A DNA stretch of 64,000 bases from Yamagishiella unicocca (taxonomy: Eukaryota > Chlorophyta > Chlorophyceae > Chlamydomonadales > Volvocaceae). Within the stretch, counting starts at the first letter, position 1. Each line of letters starts with the position of its first letter. A program made the translations under genes and the position numbers. Of the stretch, positions 47,401 to 56,100 are shown one piece after another. The DNA lies in the NCBI GenBank assembly GCA_003116995.1, contig BDSL01000031.1:805001-869000 (forward strand), read 5' to 3'. The notes below the pieces were generated by a model. It was not told where the DNA came from and ran no database searches. It saw nothing but the letters and a program-made list of their open reading frames with translations.

Positions 47401-48194
47401 TAGCGAGCAGTGAATTACAACACTCCTGGTGGGCAGCAGGTGGTTGTAAGCAATTGATGCTGGATGAGGCTAGTTTAGTTAGGGTACGTACTCGTCTGGG
47501 AGCGAGCAGACAAATGGGGCAACACGATGGCTGTAGAATCATCAAAGCACATGTTCCCGCTTGCAGCCACTGAGTAACTTATCGGTAGTGCCGCACCGCA
47601 CCACCAGCCCCATGGTGGTGAGTGTACCGGCATGTTAACCCAGCTCATACTTGCCGACCGTGAACCTGCCGCCACAGCCGTGTGCGGTGGCCGTACAGCC
47701 AGCTGCTGGGTGGGTTTACTTGCAAAGAATGCAGCCATGCTCATTGCATGACCGACTAGCATGAGCGACTCTGTTACGTTCCGAGCGTCCCTGGCGGGGG
47801 GATTATTTTGTGGACGCTAAACGTTTGCGAGCTTTTGCTCAAAAACAACATGCTAAGTGTAGTTGCGAGTCCCAAATTACTCCTATTTATTTGCAAACCT
47901 GTGGGTTCCGTATGGTTTGTGCATGGGACTCCTTTTGCTACCAGTATGTATGTAGATGGGACCTAGGCAGCCGGAAGACCAAAGCAGGACCACGAATCAC
48001 TCAAACCTCGTGCCCTTTGTTACAACCTCGCAATTCACTCGTGCTTGTTGCTGAATCGGCTTATCTGCGCCTGGAATTTTTAAACCTGCAGTTATAATTA
48101 CGCAACGCTCGGCCTGGGCGACATCATCAATCGCGGGGACGGCAGTCTCTTTTTTTCGATGGGGGCTCGACTGCCGGCTGTTGACCTGGCGTGA
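23274..48194 (+). CDS. Giant secreted modular protein: SRCR, FTP/F5-8C lectin-like and RCC1 modules with proline-rich linkers
   Basis: I assembled 41 exons whose phases agree at every junction: 7329 nt, about 2442 aa. Residue layout: signal peptide 1-49; SRCR1 50-156; linker; FTP1 181-345; linker; FTP2 386-547; linker; SRCR2 565-668; linker; FTP3 703-867; linker; FTP4 899-1062; linker; FTP5 1093-1257; long linker 1258-1393; FTP6 1394-1560; unknown Cys module with its own linkers 1561-1752; SRCR3 1753-1856; linker; SRCR4 1880-1985; linker; RCC1 propeller 2015-2442. Exon coordinates are in the module entries. SRCR and FTP domains bind ligands or glycans in animal proteins, and proline-rich linkers typify volvocine matrix proteins, so an extracellular recognition role is inferred. 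No transmembrane segment is evident after the signal peptide. Real transcripts might split it; the linker between SRCR4 and RCC1 is the likeliest boundary. I saw no TGTAA close after the stop. Confidence 0.75.
24032..26216 (+). CDS. Giant gene SRCR domain 1 (four exons)
   Basis: Exons 24032-24122, 24582-24690, 25655-25747 and 26189-26216. Key segments are DIRLAGG, EGRIEIFDGQAWGTIC (the Cys codon is split by the first intron), DTEATVACRELGY, AWGGGTGMILM, DDISC, LYQCSSSGWGISNCDHTE and DVGVRC. All six core cysteines of a scavenger-receptor Cys-rich domain are present. Confidence 0.85.
26713..26784 (+). CDS. Giant gene proline-rich linker 1
   Basis: Phase 1-1 exon of 72 nt encoding an SPPPRPPPP-type stretch. 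The intron that follows starts with GC (CCAG/GCAAGT) instead of GT. Confidence 0.8.
26921..27415 (+). CDS. Giant gene FTP/F5-8C domain 1
   Basis: Single 495-nt phase 1-1 exon. It shows NWVNLAVYQDAYSSS, CGPSSAVDGDE, PWLSVDLGLPAIVHRIV, AELRVGNTSI, VGQWITLQN and ELQVYGV, typical of fucolectin-type F5/8C jelly-roll domains. It is the only one of the six that lacks the Cys-Cys-Gly motif before AELRVGN. Confidence 0.8.
28106..28225 (+). CDS. Giant gene proline-rich linker 2
   Basis: 120-nt phase 1-1 exon (GNRPPRPPRPPPPSPPP onward) with a normal GT donor. Confidence 0.8.
28572..29057 (+). CDS. Giant gene FTP/F5-8C domain 2
   Basis: 486-nt phase 1-1 exon with AWINLALHQDAYAS, CGPAHAVDGD, PWLSVDMG, RLDCCGESLAKAELRVGN, VGRWVTLQN and ELEVYGVM. 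Confidence 0.85.
29665..29715 (+). CDS. Giant gene proline-rich linker 3
   Basis: Short 51-nt phase 1-1 exon (DRPPRAPPPSPSPPMPG) followed by a GC donor (CCAG/GCAAGT). It is too short to stand out as an ORF on its own. Confidence 0.7.
30117..31928 (+). CDS. Giant gene SRCR domain 2 (four exons)
   Basis: Exons 30117-30204, 30612-30720, 31228-31320 and 31907-31928. Segments: YEIRLVGGLRPSEGRVEMF, EWGTIC, FDDVDATVACRELGYQSG, GWGGGDGPILM, DEVAC, LYQCPFPGWLMHDCDHSE, DVGVRC. Intron positions and phases equal those of SRCR1. Confidence 0.85.
31021..31132. repeat. Imperfect intronic hairpin inside SRCR2
   Basis: Outer arms 31021-31044 and 31109-31132 are 24-nt inverted repeats with one mismatch (ACGTCATCTCCGA pairs with TCGGAGATGACGT). 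A further inverted copy of the GCTTTAGxGC/GCxCTAAAGC part lies between them. It sits between the second and third SRCR2 exons and could be a MITE remnant or a small-RNA hairpin. Confidence 0.75.
32140..32241 (+). CDS. Giant gene proline-rich linker 4
   Basis: 102-nt phase 1-1 exon, GDAKPPIPPSPPSPPSP onward, with a GT donor. Confidence 0.8.
32471..32965 (+). CDS. Giant gene FTP/F5-8C domain 3
   Basis: 495-nt phase 1-1 exon with SWINLALQQNAYASS, CGPSRAVDGD, PWLSVNLGAMAIVYRI, RLDCCGDSLAEAELRVGN, VGQWVTLQN and ELQVFGV. Confidence 0.85.
33014..33087. repeat. Perfect intronic hairpin, 27-bp arms
   Basis: Arms 33014-33040 and 33061-33087 are perfectly complementary (CTTGGCCACTTTGAACACTT against AAGTGTTCAAAGTGGCCAAG, plus flanks), with a 20-nt loop. 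It lies in the intron after the FTP3 exon, 48 nt from the donor. Size and perfection resemble a miRNA-type precursor or a very short inverted-repeat element. Confidence 0.9.
33188..33280 (+). CDS. Giant gene proline-rich linker 5
   Basis: 93-nt phase 1-1 exon (GNRPLQPPPPWPSPPPLPP onward) with a GC donor (CCAG/GCAAGC). Confidence 0.8.
33731..34222 (+). CDS. Giant gene FTP/F5-8C domain 4
   Basis: 492-nt phase 1-1 exon with DWINLAAKQPAYASS, CGPSLAVDDE, PWLSVDLGATAVVQRIM, RRDCCGEQLVGAELRVGN, VGQWVTLQN and ELQIFGVM. Confidence 0.85.
35031..35120 (+). CDS. Giant gene proline-rich linker 6
   Basis: 90-nt phase 1-1 exon (GSRPPRPPAPPSPLPRPP onward) with a GT donor. Confidence 0.8.
35401..35895 (+). 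CDS. Giant gene FTP/F5-8C domain 5
   Basis: 495-nt phase 1-1 exon with DWVNLAVLQPAYASS, CGPSYAVDND, PWLSIDLGRVAYVQRFV, VCCGEQMVGTELRVGN, VGQWVTLQI and ELQVYGVM. Confidence 0.85.
36501..36908 (+). CDS. Giant gene proline-rich linker 7, expanded
   Basis: A 408-nt phase 1-1 exon encoding about 136 residues of repeated SPPSPLSP, SPSSPPSPLSP and SPPPP. It is several times longer than the other linkers (17-40 residues), built by tandem expansion of a CCGTCGTCACCGCCGTCCCC-like unit. It ends at a GC donor (CCAG/GCAAGT). Long Gly/Asp and His/Arg translations in the other frames are shadows. Confidence 0.8.
37092..37592 (+). CDS. Giant gene FTP/F5-8C domain 6
   Basis: 501-nt phase 1-1 exon with ILVNIADNKSAFASS, CGPYRAVDGD, PWLSVDLGVMAIVHRIR, PDCCGQRPPPEELRVGN, VGQWVTLQT and ELQVFGIV. 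It is the most divergent of the six. Confidence 0.85.
37966..38541 (+). CDS. Giant gene unrecognised Cys module between proline linkers
   Basis: A 576-nt phase 1-1 exon. About 20 Pro/Ala-rich residues lead into an unknown domain of about 135 residues with six cysteines (SQCGSIG, HGVCSGF, AWPCPN, ELQCKS, ARCGP, EAGCPSP) and patterned strands (VVYRLIYQHADG, QLYIEFNRSLALAPGQSLVL, FIYINSPLRTVV). A second linker (SPPSPPSRPAGPPMPSP) follows. The intron starts with GC (CCAG/GCATGT). I do not recognise the fold. It occurs once, whereas the other modules are repeated. Confidence 0.75.
38725..39751 (+). CDS. Giant gene SRCR domain 3 (four exons)
   Basis: Exons 38725-38812, 39046-39154, 39289-39381 and 39730-39751. 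Segments: MYEVRLVGGLHSGEGRVEMY, QQWGTIC, VVDASVVCRELGFQSG, AWGGGSGPILL, DGVRC, LHQCGSRGWWVHKNCNHTK, DVGVRC. Confidence 0.85.
40067..40135 (+). CDS. Giant gene linker 9
   Basis: 69-nt phase 1-1 exon encoding VAKLPPAGSPSNYPPPPPYE and a short tail. It is followed by a GC donor (GCAG/GCAAGT). Confidence 0.7.
40501..42343 (+). CDS. Giant gene SRCR domain 4 (four exons)
   Basis: Exons 40501-40597, 40935-41043, 41685-41774 and 42322-42343. Segments: YELRLAGGARPNEGRIEMY, EWGTIC, FDDVDAGVVCRELGYQSG, AWGGGTGPILL, DQVHC, LHQCGSRGLRVNNCGHEQ, DVGVIC. In the last exon the usual Arg of DVGVRC is Ile. Confidence 0.85.
42832..42918 (+). CDS. Giant gene linker 10
   Basis: 87-nt phase 1-1 exon, GERQNPPSSPLSSNTSPPTP onward. 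It is Ser/Pro-rich, has a GT donor, and joins the SRCR4 part to the RCC1 part in frame. If two genes are present, the boundary is near here. Confidence 0.65.
43350..48194 (+). CDS. Giant gene RCC1-type beta-propeller (eight exons)
   Basis: Exons 43350-43431, 43857-44039, 44411-44593, 45245-45427, 45627-45812, 46188-46370, 46746-46928 and 48092-48194. Six internal exons (183-186 nt, all phase 2-2) each encode one repeat of the form GQLGLGD - R.D.PGEMGAALP - VDLGPGL.ATAL - HTCALLQPGG.VKCWG. The first exon has only the second half (LGSSHTCVF ... VKCFG). The last has only the first half (LGLGDIINRGDG ... MGARLPAVDLA, then stop TGA). Together they make seven blades. RCC1 propellers act as protein-binding scaffolds; the secreted context here points to an extracellular use. 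Confidence 0.85.
47174..47400 (-). pseudogene. Possible antisense coding remnant in the last intron
   Basis: The minus strand ends with ADVSFDAEGVKEVTLLVKED, then Ala and a stop at 47176-47174. Upstream the coding-like signal changes frame (ARAIVRAYVYVRPHRYHNKG, and before that ESKDTPVLNVRDRQGFRSQ). I do not recognise it. It looks like a decayed gene 3' end with at least two frameshifts, inside the 1.16-kb final intron of the giant gene. Confidence 0.3.
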
Positions 48195-49322
48195 TCAGAC
48201 CAGCGTGCTCAAGCGGTCGAAATGCCTGCTGGTAAGGCCAGCTGGCTGGCCCACCATATTTTGCGGAGCTGACCGTCGCTTATTGTTACATACCCAACTG
48301 CAATCATAGCATCGCGTCGTCCAACACGCTTTTCTGGCTAACACTGACATGACATCTTTGTATGTGTTACCGTATGTAGATAACACATACAGTTATCAAA
48401 TCAGGGTTGTCACATACATACGTTTTCCTAGGTGGGTTATTTGTTCGTGACAGTTCGCAAATAGCTAGCATGGCTGCTTGCGTTGTGTATTTATGTGGGT
48501 TGTTTGTTCTGCCCTGACGTCAGTTCTGTTTGCGCTGCGTGCTACGGCAATGCGCGTGGGCACCTCGTCCGGTGCGCTTTTCGTACACGGTGGAATAATG
48601 GACTGCCGGGTTTCACATGCGGTTGTTTTGGCCAATGTAGCGTTGCAGGGCCTCACGCCGGCTGACCCGATGTTTCCTGTGTTTGCCGGCGGGCCGGGGG
48701 TCCACCACTTCCGTATCCTTGATTTCCCTGTCTTCCCCCCTGTCGGTCGGTCTCTTGCCACACCGCATGACCTCACGAGTGGCCTTGATCCATAAAAGCA
48801 TGTTGAATAAAATTGCGACATACGTTGTGTAAAAAAGCCTAGCAACGGCGCTCAATATGCTAATCGGCCCCAATCGAAGGTGTCGGCTTCCCGGCCTACA
48901 GCTGCCCACAATGCCCAGCCTCTCAGTCCCAAATCTATTAGCTATACAAGCCATTGGCAGTAAGCACTAGGAAACCAGCTTAGTGGGGGCTATTTGGTTG
49001 CAGAAAGTGGTTGCGGACAGCGCCGAGTCGTTTCTAAGTGCGACATTGGTTGATCAGGCCACTACACTCTTCTCCCGACGAACTTATCGTAGCATCGCGC
49101 AAATCGAGACGATGGGTATATGTTGCGGTCTGAAGGCGCGCGCGTACCACAGCAATAGGCAATCGATACGTAGGGCCCAGCTGCCCACGAAATGCACATG
49201 CCGACGATGGGGCTTCACAAAGTCTACATGGCTGCTGCGGATGATATCAGCTAGCGGGGGAATCGTAGATAGGAACATGAGAGTGATTGGTGGGGACACG
49301 TGAGTAATGGTGGGGACACTTC
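48195..49322. other. 3' flank of the giant gene; no gene seen
   Basis: Only short frames without motifs. No TGTAA lies within the first 300 bases after the stop. Confidence 0.4.
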
Positions 49323-49565
49323 CGAGTTGTTGTTGTAATCGTTACAGTGGGCTCCAGACCTGAAAAGGTAGAGCCATCGGGCGCATCGCCTGACACTGAA
49401 AAAGACAAGGAAAGCTGAGAAAACCGACGGTTCCGAAAGACAAACCACCCAGAGCCTCACAACCGAGAGCCCAGAGGAAACAGCAAGCACCAATACACAG
49501 GGGGAGGTTGCGCTGATGGCTCTAGTTGTTGTAATCGTTACAGTGGGCTCCAGACCGAGTTGTCC
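49323..49565 (-). mobile_element. Two LINE 3' tails in tandem, minus orientation
   Basis: TTGTTGTAATCGTTACAGTG plus the tail core (GGGCTCCAGACC, GAGCCATCGGGCGCATCGCC, TGACACTGAAAAAGACAAGG) runs to about 49523. A second start of the same sequence follows at 49526-49560. This suggests tail-on-tail insertion. Confidence 0.75.
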
Positions 49566-50763
49566 TGGCACTTTGAAACGTTCGTAGTAGTCATTTGAAG
49601 CGTATCAGGCATCGTTGTGCGTAGGTGATATCAATGTGGGAATCGGTGGGAACACGGGCGTGATTTATGGAACATGGTTACGTGTCTCGGCCGTGTTCCC
49701 AGCCTCGTTAACAGTGTTCCCGCTCGCCCTTGCGGCTAGTGTTGTCGCTCTTCACATACAATGCCAGTCATGTACGGCAACAAATTGCCATACGTCAATC
49801 CTCCTGCTCTATCTGTCCGGCGCACGACCTTTCCCAACGTCGCGCGCGCTCAACCCACGCTCCGACCCTCCTGCCGACGGCAACACGCTAAAACAGCGAC
49901 GGAGGGCGCGCACGCCCAACCACCAACCACCAACCGCAACGTCGCAAGTGCATACGTCCATCGCCCCATCCTGCGCCCGTACCGGACGCTGTCCGCCCGG
50001 CGGCCGATGTTCCACCACAAACCCAACGGGCGCTCGATTGCCGTACACTGTACGCACCCAGTAACTAGTACCGCATATCCACCCCAGCTGGAGGCTCCTC
50101 CTTTCGCCACCTGCCTCTTCATACATCGTGCCTGTCATCAGAGCCCACGCCCTTCCATCGGTTGTTGCGCCACGATGACACATACATGATCCCGCGTACC
50201 CCTCACCGCCCAGGGTGTATACAACCCTATAACCGCCACCCAGCTAAACCAAGCAACCGCACCCACCTCTAGCAAGGCAGTTTTACCTCAGGCCCTCCGG
50301 GGCGCCCTCCCACGCCGCCCGCGAGTGCATCAAACGCTTCCTACTCTGTCTTACTTACGTTTCAGTGCCGACCCCGGGTCTTCTCTCATAACCACGCTGC
50401 CGCCAGCTGCAGCTCCAGCTGCTCCCAGCCACGCGCTCTGTGCAGCCGCCTGCCAGCGCACCAACACCTCCCTCAGGGCTCGACACCCCGGGCTGCTGGC
50501 CGGCCACGAAGGTGCACGGCGAGCAGCGCGCCGCCTCCCGCAGGGGAACATCCAGCGCGCCACCTCCCGCAGAGGAACATCCAGCGCGCCGCCTCCCGCA
50601 GACGGACATCCAGCGCGCGTGTCGCGGGGTGCTCGGATGCGATGGTGGCTGATGCGGTAGTGGCGTCCTTGAGATAGGGCCCTCTACGGCAGTGCGAGCT
50701 GCAGCTCCAGGCGGCATGATGATGGAGACAACGGTAAAGATGATGATGATAACGATACTGTTG
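49566..50763. other. Region without a supported gene
   Basis: GC-rich open frames run on both strands, but none has a domain motif or a convincing splice pattern. A 29-bp tandem repeat lies at 50529-50617. Confidence 0.35.
50529..50617. repeat. 29-bp tandem repeat, three copies
   Basis: Successive copies with the core CCTCCCGCAGxGGAACATCC, spaced exactly 29 bp (cores at 50534, 50563 and 50592). Confidence 0.8.
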
Positions 50764-50792
50764 GTTGTTGTTGTAATCGTTACAGTGGTTAC
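50764..50792 (-). mobile_element. LINE tail stub
   Basis: TTGTTGTTGTAATCGTTACAGTGG: only the terminal palindromic part of the LINE tail, after a GTT/TTG run. Confidence 0.5.
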
Positions 50793-53187
50793 TGTTGGTG
50801 TTCGTGTTTGTGTTGGGGGAGGGGGTGATGGCGATGAGGTGGCGGGCAGATGGATGGGCGCGTTGGCGGGCCTGCAGCACCAACGAGATTACTGAGCGAC
50901 CGCAGCGGCAAATGAGGAAGTGGTGTCATACATATGATGAGTGCAGTGTGTCGGCGCAGCCGGGGAAGTGGGCCGGGATAGGGGGCTTTAGGGATGGCCA
51001 GGCAAACCCAAGGGTATCCGCTACCTGGCGGGGTGGGTGTTCCGAGAGGGAAAGCGTCCCCAGTGGTGCTATTAGAGCAGCACCGAGAGTCTCCTCGCAT
51101 CTGACAGTGTTTTCCACTGCGGTGGGAACCCGTGGGTTTTCCATTGCGGGGTGTTGGGGTGCGTCACGACACCCGCCTCCTCCACCACCTACCCTTCTGA
51201 TATTACTCTTTTTCACTGGTTCACCGGTTCACCGGCGTGCCTCTTTTTCACTGGTTCACTGGTTCACCGGTGTACCTCTGTTTCACTGCTTCACCGGCGT
51301 ACCCCGTACCCCGTCACCGCGCCGACGCAGGTGCTCCAAGCCGTACTATGGCGGCCAGAGTGCGGCGCAGCGCAGCGTCAGTAATCCAGCCTTCGGTGCA
51401 GCGGATGCCTTGCCCCGCCCTTCGTCCCGGCTTTCCCTGTGTGACATGCCACATACATGCACGTCACCGTTGTGCACCGCCGTGCACCAACTACTGCGAC
51501 ATGCCCCCACGTCCTTCCATTCCAATTTTGCCACCCAACGCCGCCCGAGATTTCCTGCTCTTCGTCGCTCGAGACCTACGTGCGACTGCGCCCCGGCCGG
51601 AGCTCCCTGCTGCGAGGACCTGCGCCTGCAAGGTCCGGCGAGGCCTTCCATCGATCTGCCCACCCGCTGCCCACCCGCTGGCCACCTGGTGGTGACCTTC
51701 GACAGTGTAAGGTATGTAGGTGCGGGTCCTGGGGGGAGGGCTGGATGAGGGAGGTGCAGGATGTTGACAGCGTAAAGGGGGATCACTTGTTCATGCACGC
51801 GGGTTGGAATACGATGCTGGCGCGTAAGAAACGATCACCACGAATTAACTAGCGCAGCCCTCGTCAATGTTGTCCCGCAGATACCCTCCGCACCAGGGGC
51901 CCTCCGCACCGCCGCTTCGGCGGTGGCAAGCAGCTGCCGCCGTCGTAAACTAGCCGCCGCCGCTTCTGGAGAGGAGCTTCTTTGGCCATCGCGGAGTCCT
52001 TCAAGGTAGTGCATTTGCTCAGGTAAGGATGGGCGGGCTTCGGGAATCATTGACGGCATGTGGGGTCAAGCACGGCATGCTTCGGGCTTGGGTTTGGTAC
52101 AAAGTGCGGCATGCGGTGGGCTCGGGTTTGGGTTGGAGGTGTCATGCGCCGGGACGGGCTTCATTTGTTGCATTATTTGTTAGTTGGGGATGGGGTGGGG
52201 CCCCTTCAGGAGCTTTGCATTTGGGACTGGGTGTTTGCCTGCGGCGGACATGATGGAGAAAGACCAAGGCTCGACCAGATGCATCTCAAAACGTCTGGTC
52301 TAAACGGTTTTTTCTGGCATCCACGGGTCCTCCTCGAAACCCACCACATGCACAACTGACATGTACCCGCTGGGCCCGGAGGCGCCGCCAAAAATAAAAC
52401 GGTCCGCAACACGATCGGAATTCGGCACAATGGCGGAAAGGAGGAAAGCGTTACTGGTTTGCACGAGTGCCCATATCTTTCTATCCAATGTACACCCTTT
52501 GTGCCCCGTGGTAAGGCCTCTGGTCTCCACAAAAGATGTACGTTACTAGCACCCGTACTTGAGCTGCTGGCCAGAACGCCGCATCTCCCCACAGCATTAT
52601 ATTATTTCTACAGCATTGGCGCGAGATTATTATTCCGCCTCCGATGATGTGAATCCGTAGACAACTGTAAAGACAACCGCATCGACCATGCATAAAGTAG
52701 AGCCAGGGAGGATGGGGCGCCGAGCAGTTAACGATAATGCATTGCAGCCGGGGAAGATATAAGAATAGAGATATGCGACGTGATCACAGAGACGAAGCGG
52801 TTAAGCACTGGTGGGCCAGACTGTTAACTCGTCTAGTATAAGTTGTTCCAAAAAGTGATTAATCGCTTTAATACGTTGCCAGTTGATTATACTAAGATGT
52901 CTTTAGCCTGAGACAATCTTCTCAAGGTAGGCTTACACGCGCGCACGCCGCAAATGATAAGTTATCATAATTAATATGAACATGGAAAAGCATAAGCCAA
53001 TAAAACAGTTTGTTTCAATACGATTGGATAAAGGCGCGTATCAGCGCTTGCAACGCTTGCCTTGTGCCCACCCATAGCGCCCACCACAATGTACGAAGGC
53101 CGAATGCGATTTTGTGGCCTTACGGGAGTTGAATAAATTGACTTGCGCCCGCGAACACCTAGGATAGGAGGTTAGAGCTCATTTACC
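50793..53187. other. Region upstream of the pherophorin gene; no supported gene
   Basis: Several long GC-rich frames (for example plus 50795-51748) lack motifs. TTTCACTGGTTCACCGG-like direct repeats lie at about 51210-51295. The last few hundred bases become AT-rich and should include the pherophorin promoter. Confidence 0.4.
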
Positions 53188-56100
53188 ATGAAGCTCGCCC
53201 TAATTTTATGCGTGGCCCTGGCGTCTAGCCTGTGAGTGTGCGGCCTGGTCACATTATAATCGGTACCGTTCAGTCCGCCATCGACCTTGACAGCAACATT
53301 GAAGGCTTCTCTATTAGTGTGCTGTGTCACTAATATACGGCAGCACACACACGCGATTGTCGAAGTGGACACCCGGCACACTTACATATGTGTGGACTTA
53401 CGTTTCGAACTTTCGGTCGACAACCCCCGTGCGCACTTATCTTCGCATGTATCGCTTGTCACACGGTGTTGCATAATTTTGGAGGTTGGACGGGTGTTCA
53501 CCATACTGTAACTGTCCGACGGCTGAGGCCATCGGCCTTTCGTCTCAACCTTCGTAACTGCTCTAACTCGCCTGCTTAGCTTACACCCGCTTATTTACCT
53601 TTTACTTTCTCTGCAGGGCCACTGGTGGTCTGGCACAAGTGTTTGACGCCGCGCAGAGCGGCAAATACCCGACCTTCCCGTACGCCGCTTGCTCGAAGAC
53701 TAGCTCAGCTTACAGCGTGGTGCCGCAAGTTTTGGCCAAGGGTAACAACACTTACTGCTTTACGATCAATGTTTCGATCCCGGTCGGCTGCACCAGCTAC
53801 TGCTGCGCCAAGGCTGACTTGAGGAAGCTGGAGGTCCGCAGGGCTGGCAGGGTTCCGGTAACATTGACGGGGTCTGGTTTGCATTCACCTTGCTGCCTGA
53901 CCGGCTGCCGCTAGTGCGGGTGGTAACAATTCGGGCCTTCAATACTTGTATTACTCACGACTGTCCTGTACGGCGCGGGCCAGTGCTACTTCCTCACGCC
54001 CTCCCCGCCCCATCCCCCGCCCTCACGCCCTCCCTGCAGCTCAACGTCTACCCCTCCTGCCGCGTCACTGGCGTTGAAATCAAGGGCACTCTGAACGGCG
54101 TGCCCACGAAGGTTGGGCCGGTGATTGACAGGGCGCCAGATGGCGCCATCAACAGCACCGTCCTGCGCCTCACTCAGCTGGGCCTCAACCTCACCACCGC
54201 CAACGGCGCCGTGATCTGCGTCTCCTTCAAACCCAACAAGGCCGGCGCCGGCTGCCTCACCCTGGAGGACCTCTGCATACCCCCCGCCGGCTCGCCCCCT
54301 GGAATCTGCAACACCGCCCTGTTCGATTCCGAAGCCGACTGCTGCCCGATCGACAAGGTCGGCGTGCCTACCATCTCACCCCCCCCTCCCCCCTCGCCTC
54401 GGCCGCCCCGCCCCCCGCCGAAGAGCCCCCCGCCGAAGAGGTCGCCGCCGTCGCCAAGTCCTCCCTCTCCTCCTCCGCCTCCCCCTCCTCCTCCTCCGCC
54501 TCCCCCTTCGCCGCCTCCCCCTTCGCCGCCTCCCCCTTCGCCTCCCCCTTCCCCGCCGCCTCCCTGCACGGTCTGCACATACTTGATCCTCACCCCCGTG
54601 GACGTTGTCTCCCCGATCACGCTCCCCAGCGACTTGTGCTTCGCCTGGGCTGACGAGGTCGCCGCGGATATCGCGGCTCAGGCGGCGGCTGTGGGTGCGG
54701 TCATGCTGGATACCCAGCCCGTGATTGTGTGCAGTGACATGATGATCAAGGTATGCGTCAGCTTCCTTTCTGACGACGACGGCGCACTGCTGCAGCCGTG
54801 GATTGAGTCCCAGGTCCTGTACTGGCTCGACCTCATCATCGGCACCAGCGCCGGCTGCGAGCCATACCTGGACGGCTACACCGTCTCCGTCTCTGTCGGC
54901 GGTGATGGCCTGCCTCCGGCCCTGCCGCCCAGCTGCCTGGCGGCCGACGTGTCGTTCGCCTGCTCGGCCGGTGCGCCTCCCCCTCCGCCGCCGCCGCCGC
55001 CGCCGCCCTCTCCTCCCCCGCCCTCGCCTCCTCCTCCCAGCCCCCTTCCTCCGTCGCCGCCTCCGCCTAGCCCCCCTCCGCCCTCTCCTCCCCCGCCCTC
55101 CCCTCCTCCCCCCAGCCCTCCTCCGCCCTCGCCGCCCCCTCCCCTCCCCCTCCTCCCCCCCTCCCCCTCCTTCGCCTCCTCCCCCCCTCCCCCTCCTCCC
55201 CCGCCCTCGCCTCCCCCACCCCCTCCCCCTCCTCCCCCCCCTCGCCGCCACCTCCGCCTCCCCTCCCCCCCGCCGTCGCCTCCTCCCCCCCCTCCCCCTC
55301 CTCCTCCCCCTCCCCTCCCCCCCTCCTCCCCCTCCTCCCCCCCTTCGCCTCCCCCTCCCCCTCCCCCTCCTCCCCCCCCTCGCCTCCTCCCCCTCCTCCC
55401 CCTCCTCCCCCTCCATCACCTCCCCCTCCGCCTCCCTCGCCTCCTCCTCCCAGGCCCCCCTCGCCCCCTCCGCCCTCTCCTCCCCCTCCTCCCTGCACGA
55501 CTTGCGTCTACATCAACCTGGTCGCTGAGAGCGTCTTGTTCCCTTACAGCTTCTCCGCCGCTCAGTGCACCCAGTACTCGACCCAGATCATCAGCGACGT
55601 CATGCAGTCAAGCAGCGTCCTGGTTCCGTTCGTGCTGGTGTCCTGCAGCGGTAGCACCGTCAAGGTCTGCGGCAAGTTCATCAGCGCCGCAGCGGGTGCC
55701 TCTCTGCAGGCGTGGTTCGACCTGTACGTTGTGAAGTGGCGTGAGATGGTGACGGTTATGCCGGACACCTGCGCGGCGTACCTGAACGGTTATAAGGTCC
55801 TCGTGACGGTTGGTGGCGACGGCAACCCAACCAACCCGCCAACTACCTGCGTGGGCGCTGCCGACGCCATGTCGTGCAAGGCCAACGTCGTTGGATTCCC
55901 CATTTGCGAGTGAGTGCCGAGCCGGTCTACTGGTGTGCCGTTTGCAGCGAAACGGGAAAGAGAAGACGAGAGAAGCGGGTTGGGCTGGGTCGCGGCGGTG
56001 AGGGGTCGGCAGCAAAGGACAGCGCGCGCGTTTGCTCACGCACACACAACTGGCTAGAATGGGCTTGCATGCTGTCGTGAAACTGCACCCTATGGCGTGG

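Noticed and set aside
49566..52600. Several GC-rich ORFs of 100-317 codons on both strands
   Set aside because: Overlapping frames on both strands, composition typical of noise, and no recognisable domains or coherent exon chain.
54174..55498. Long minus-strand Gly/Arg/Glu-rich ORFs (up to 347 codons)
   Set aside because: Antisense shadows of the pherophorin proline rods; CCN-rich DNA has no stops in several frames.
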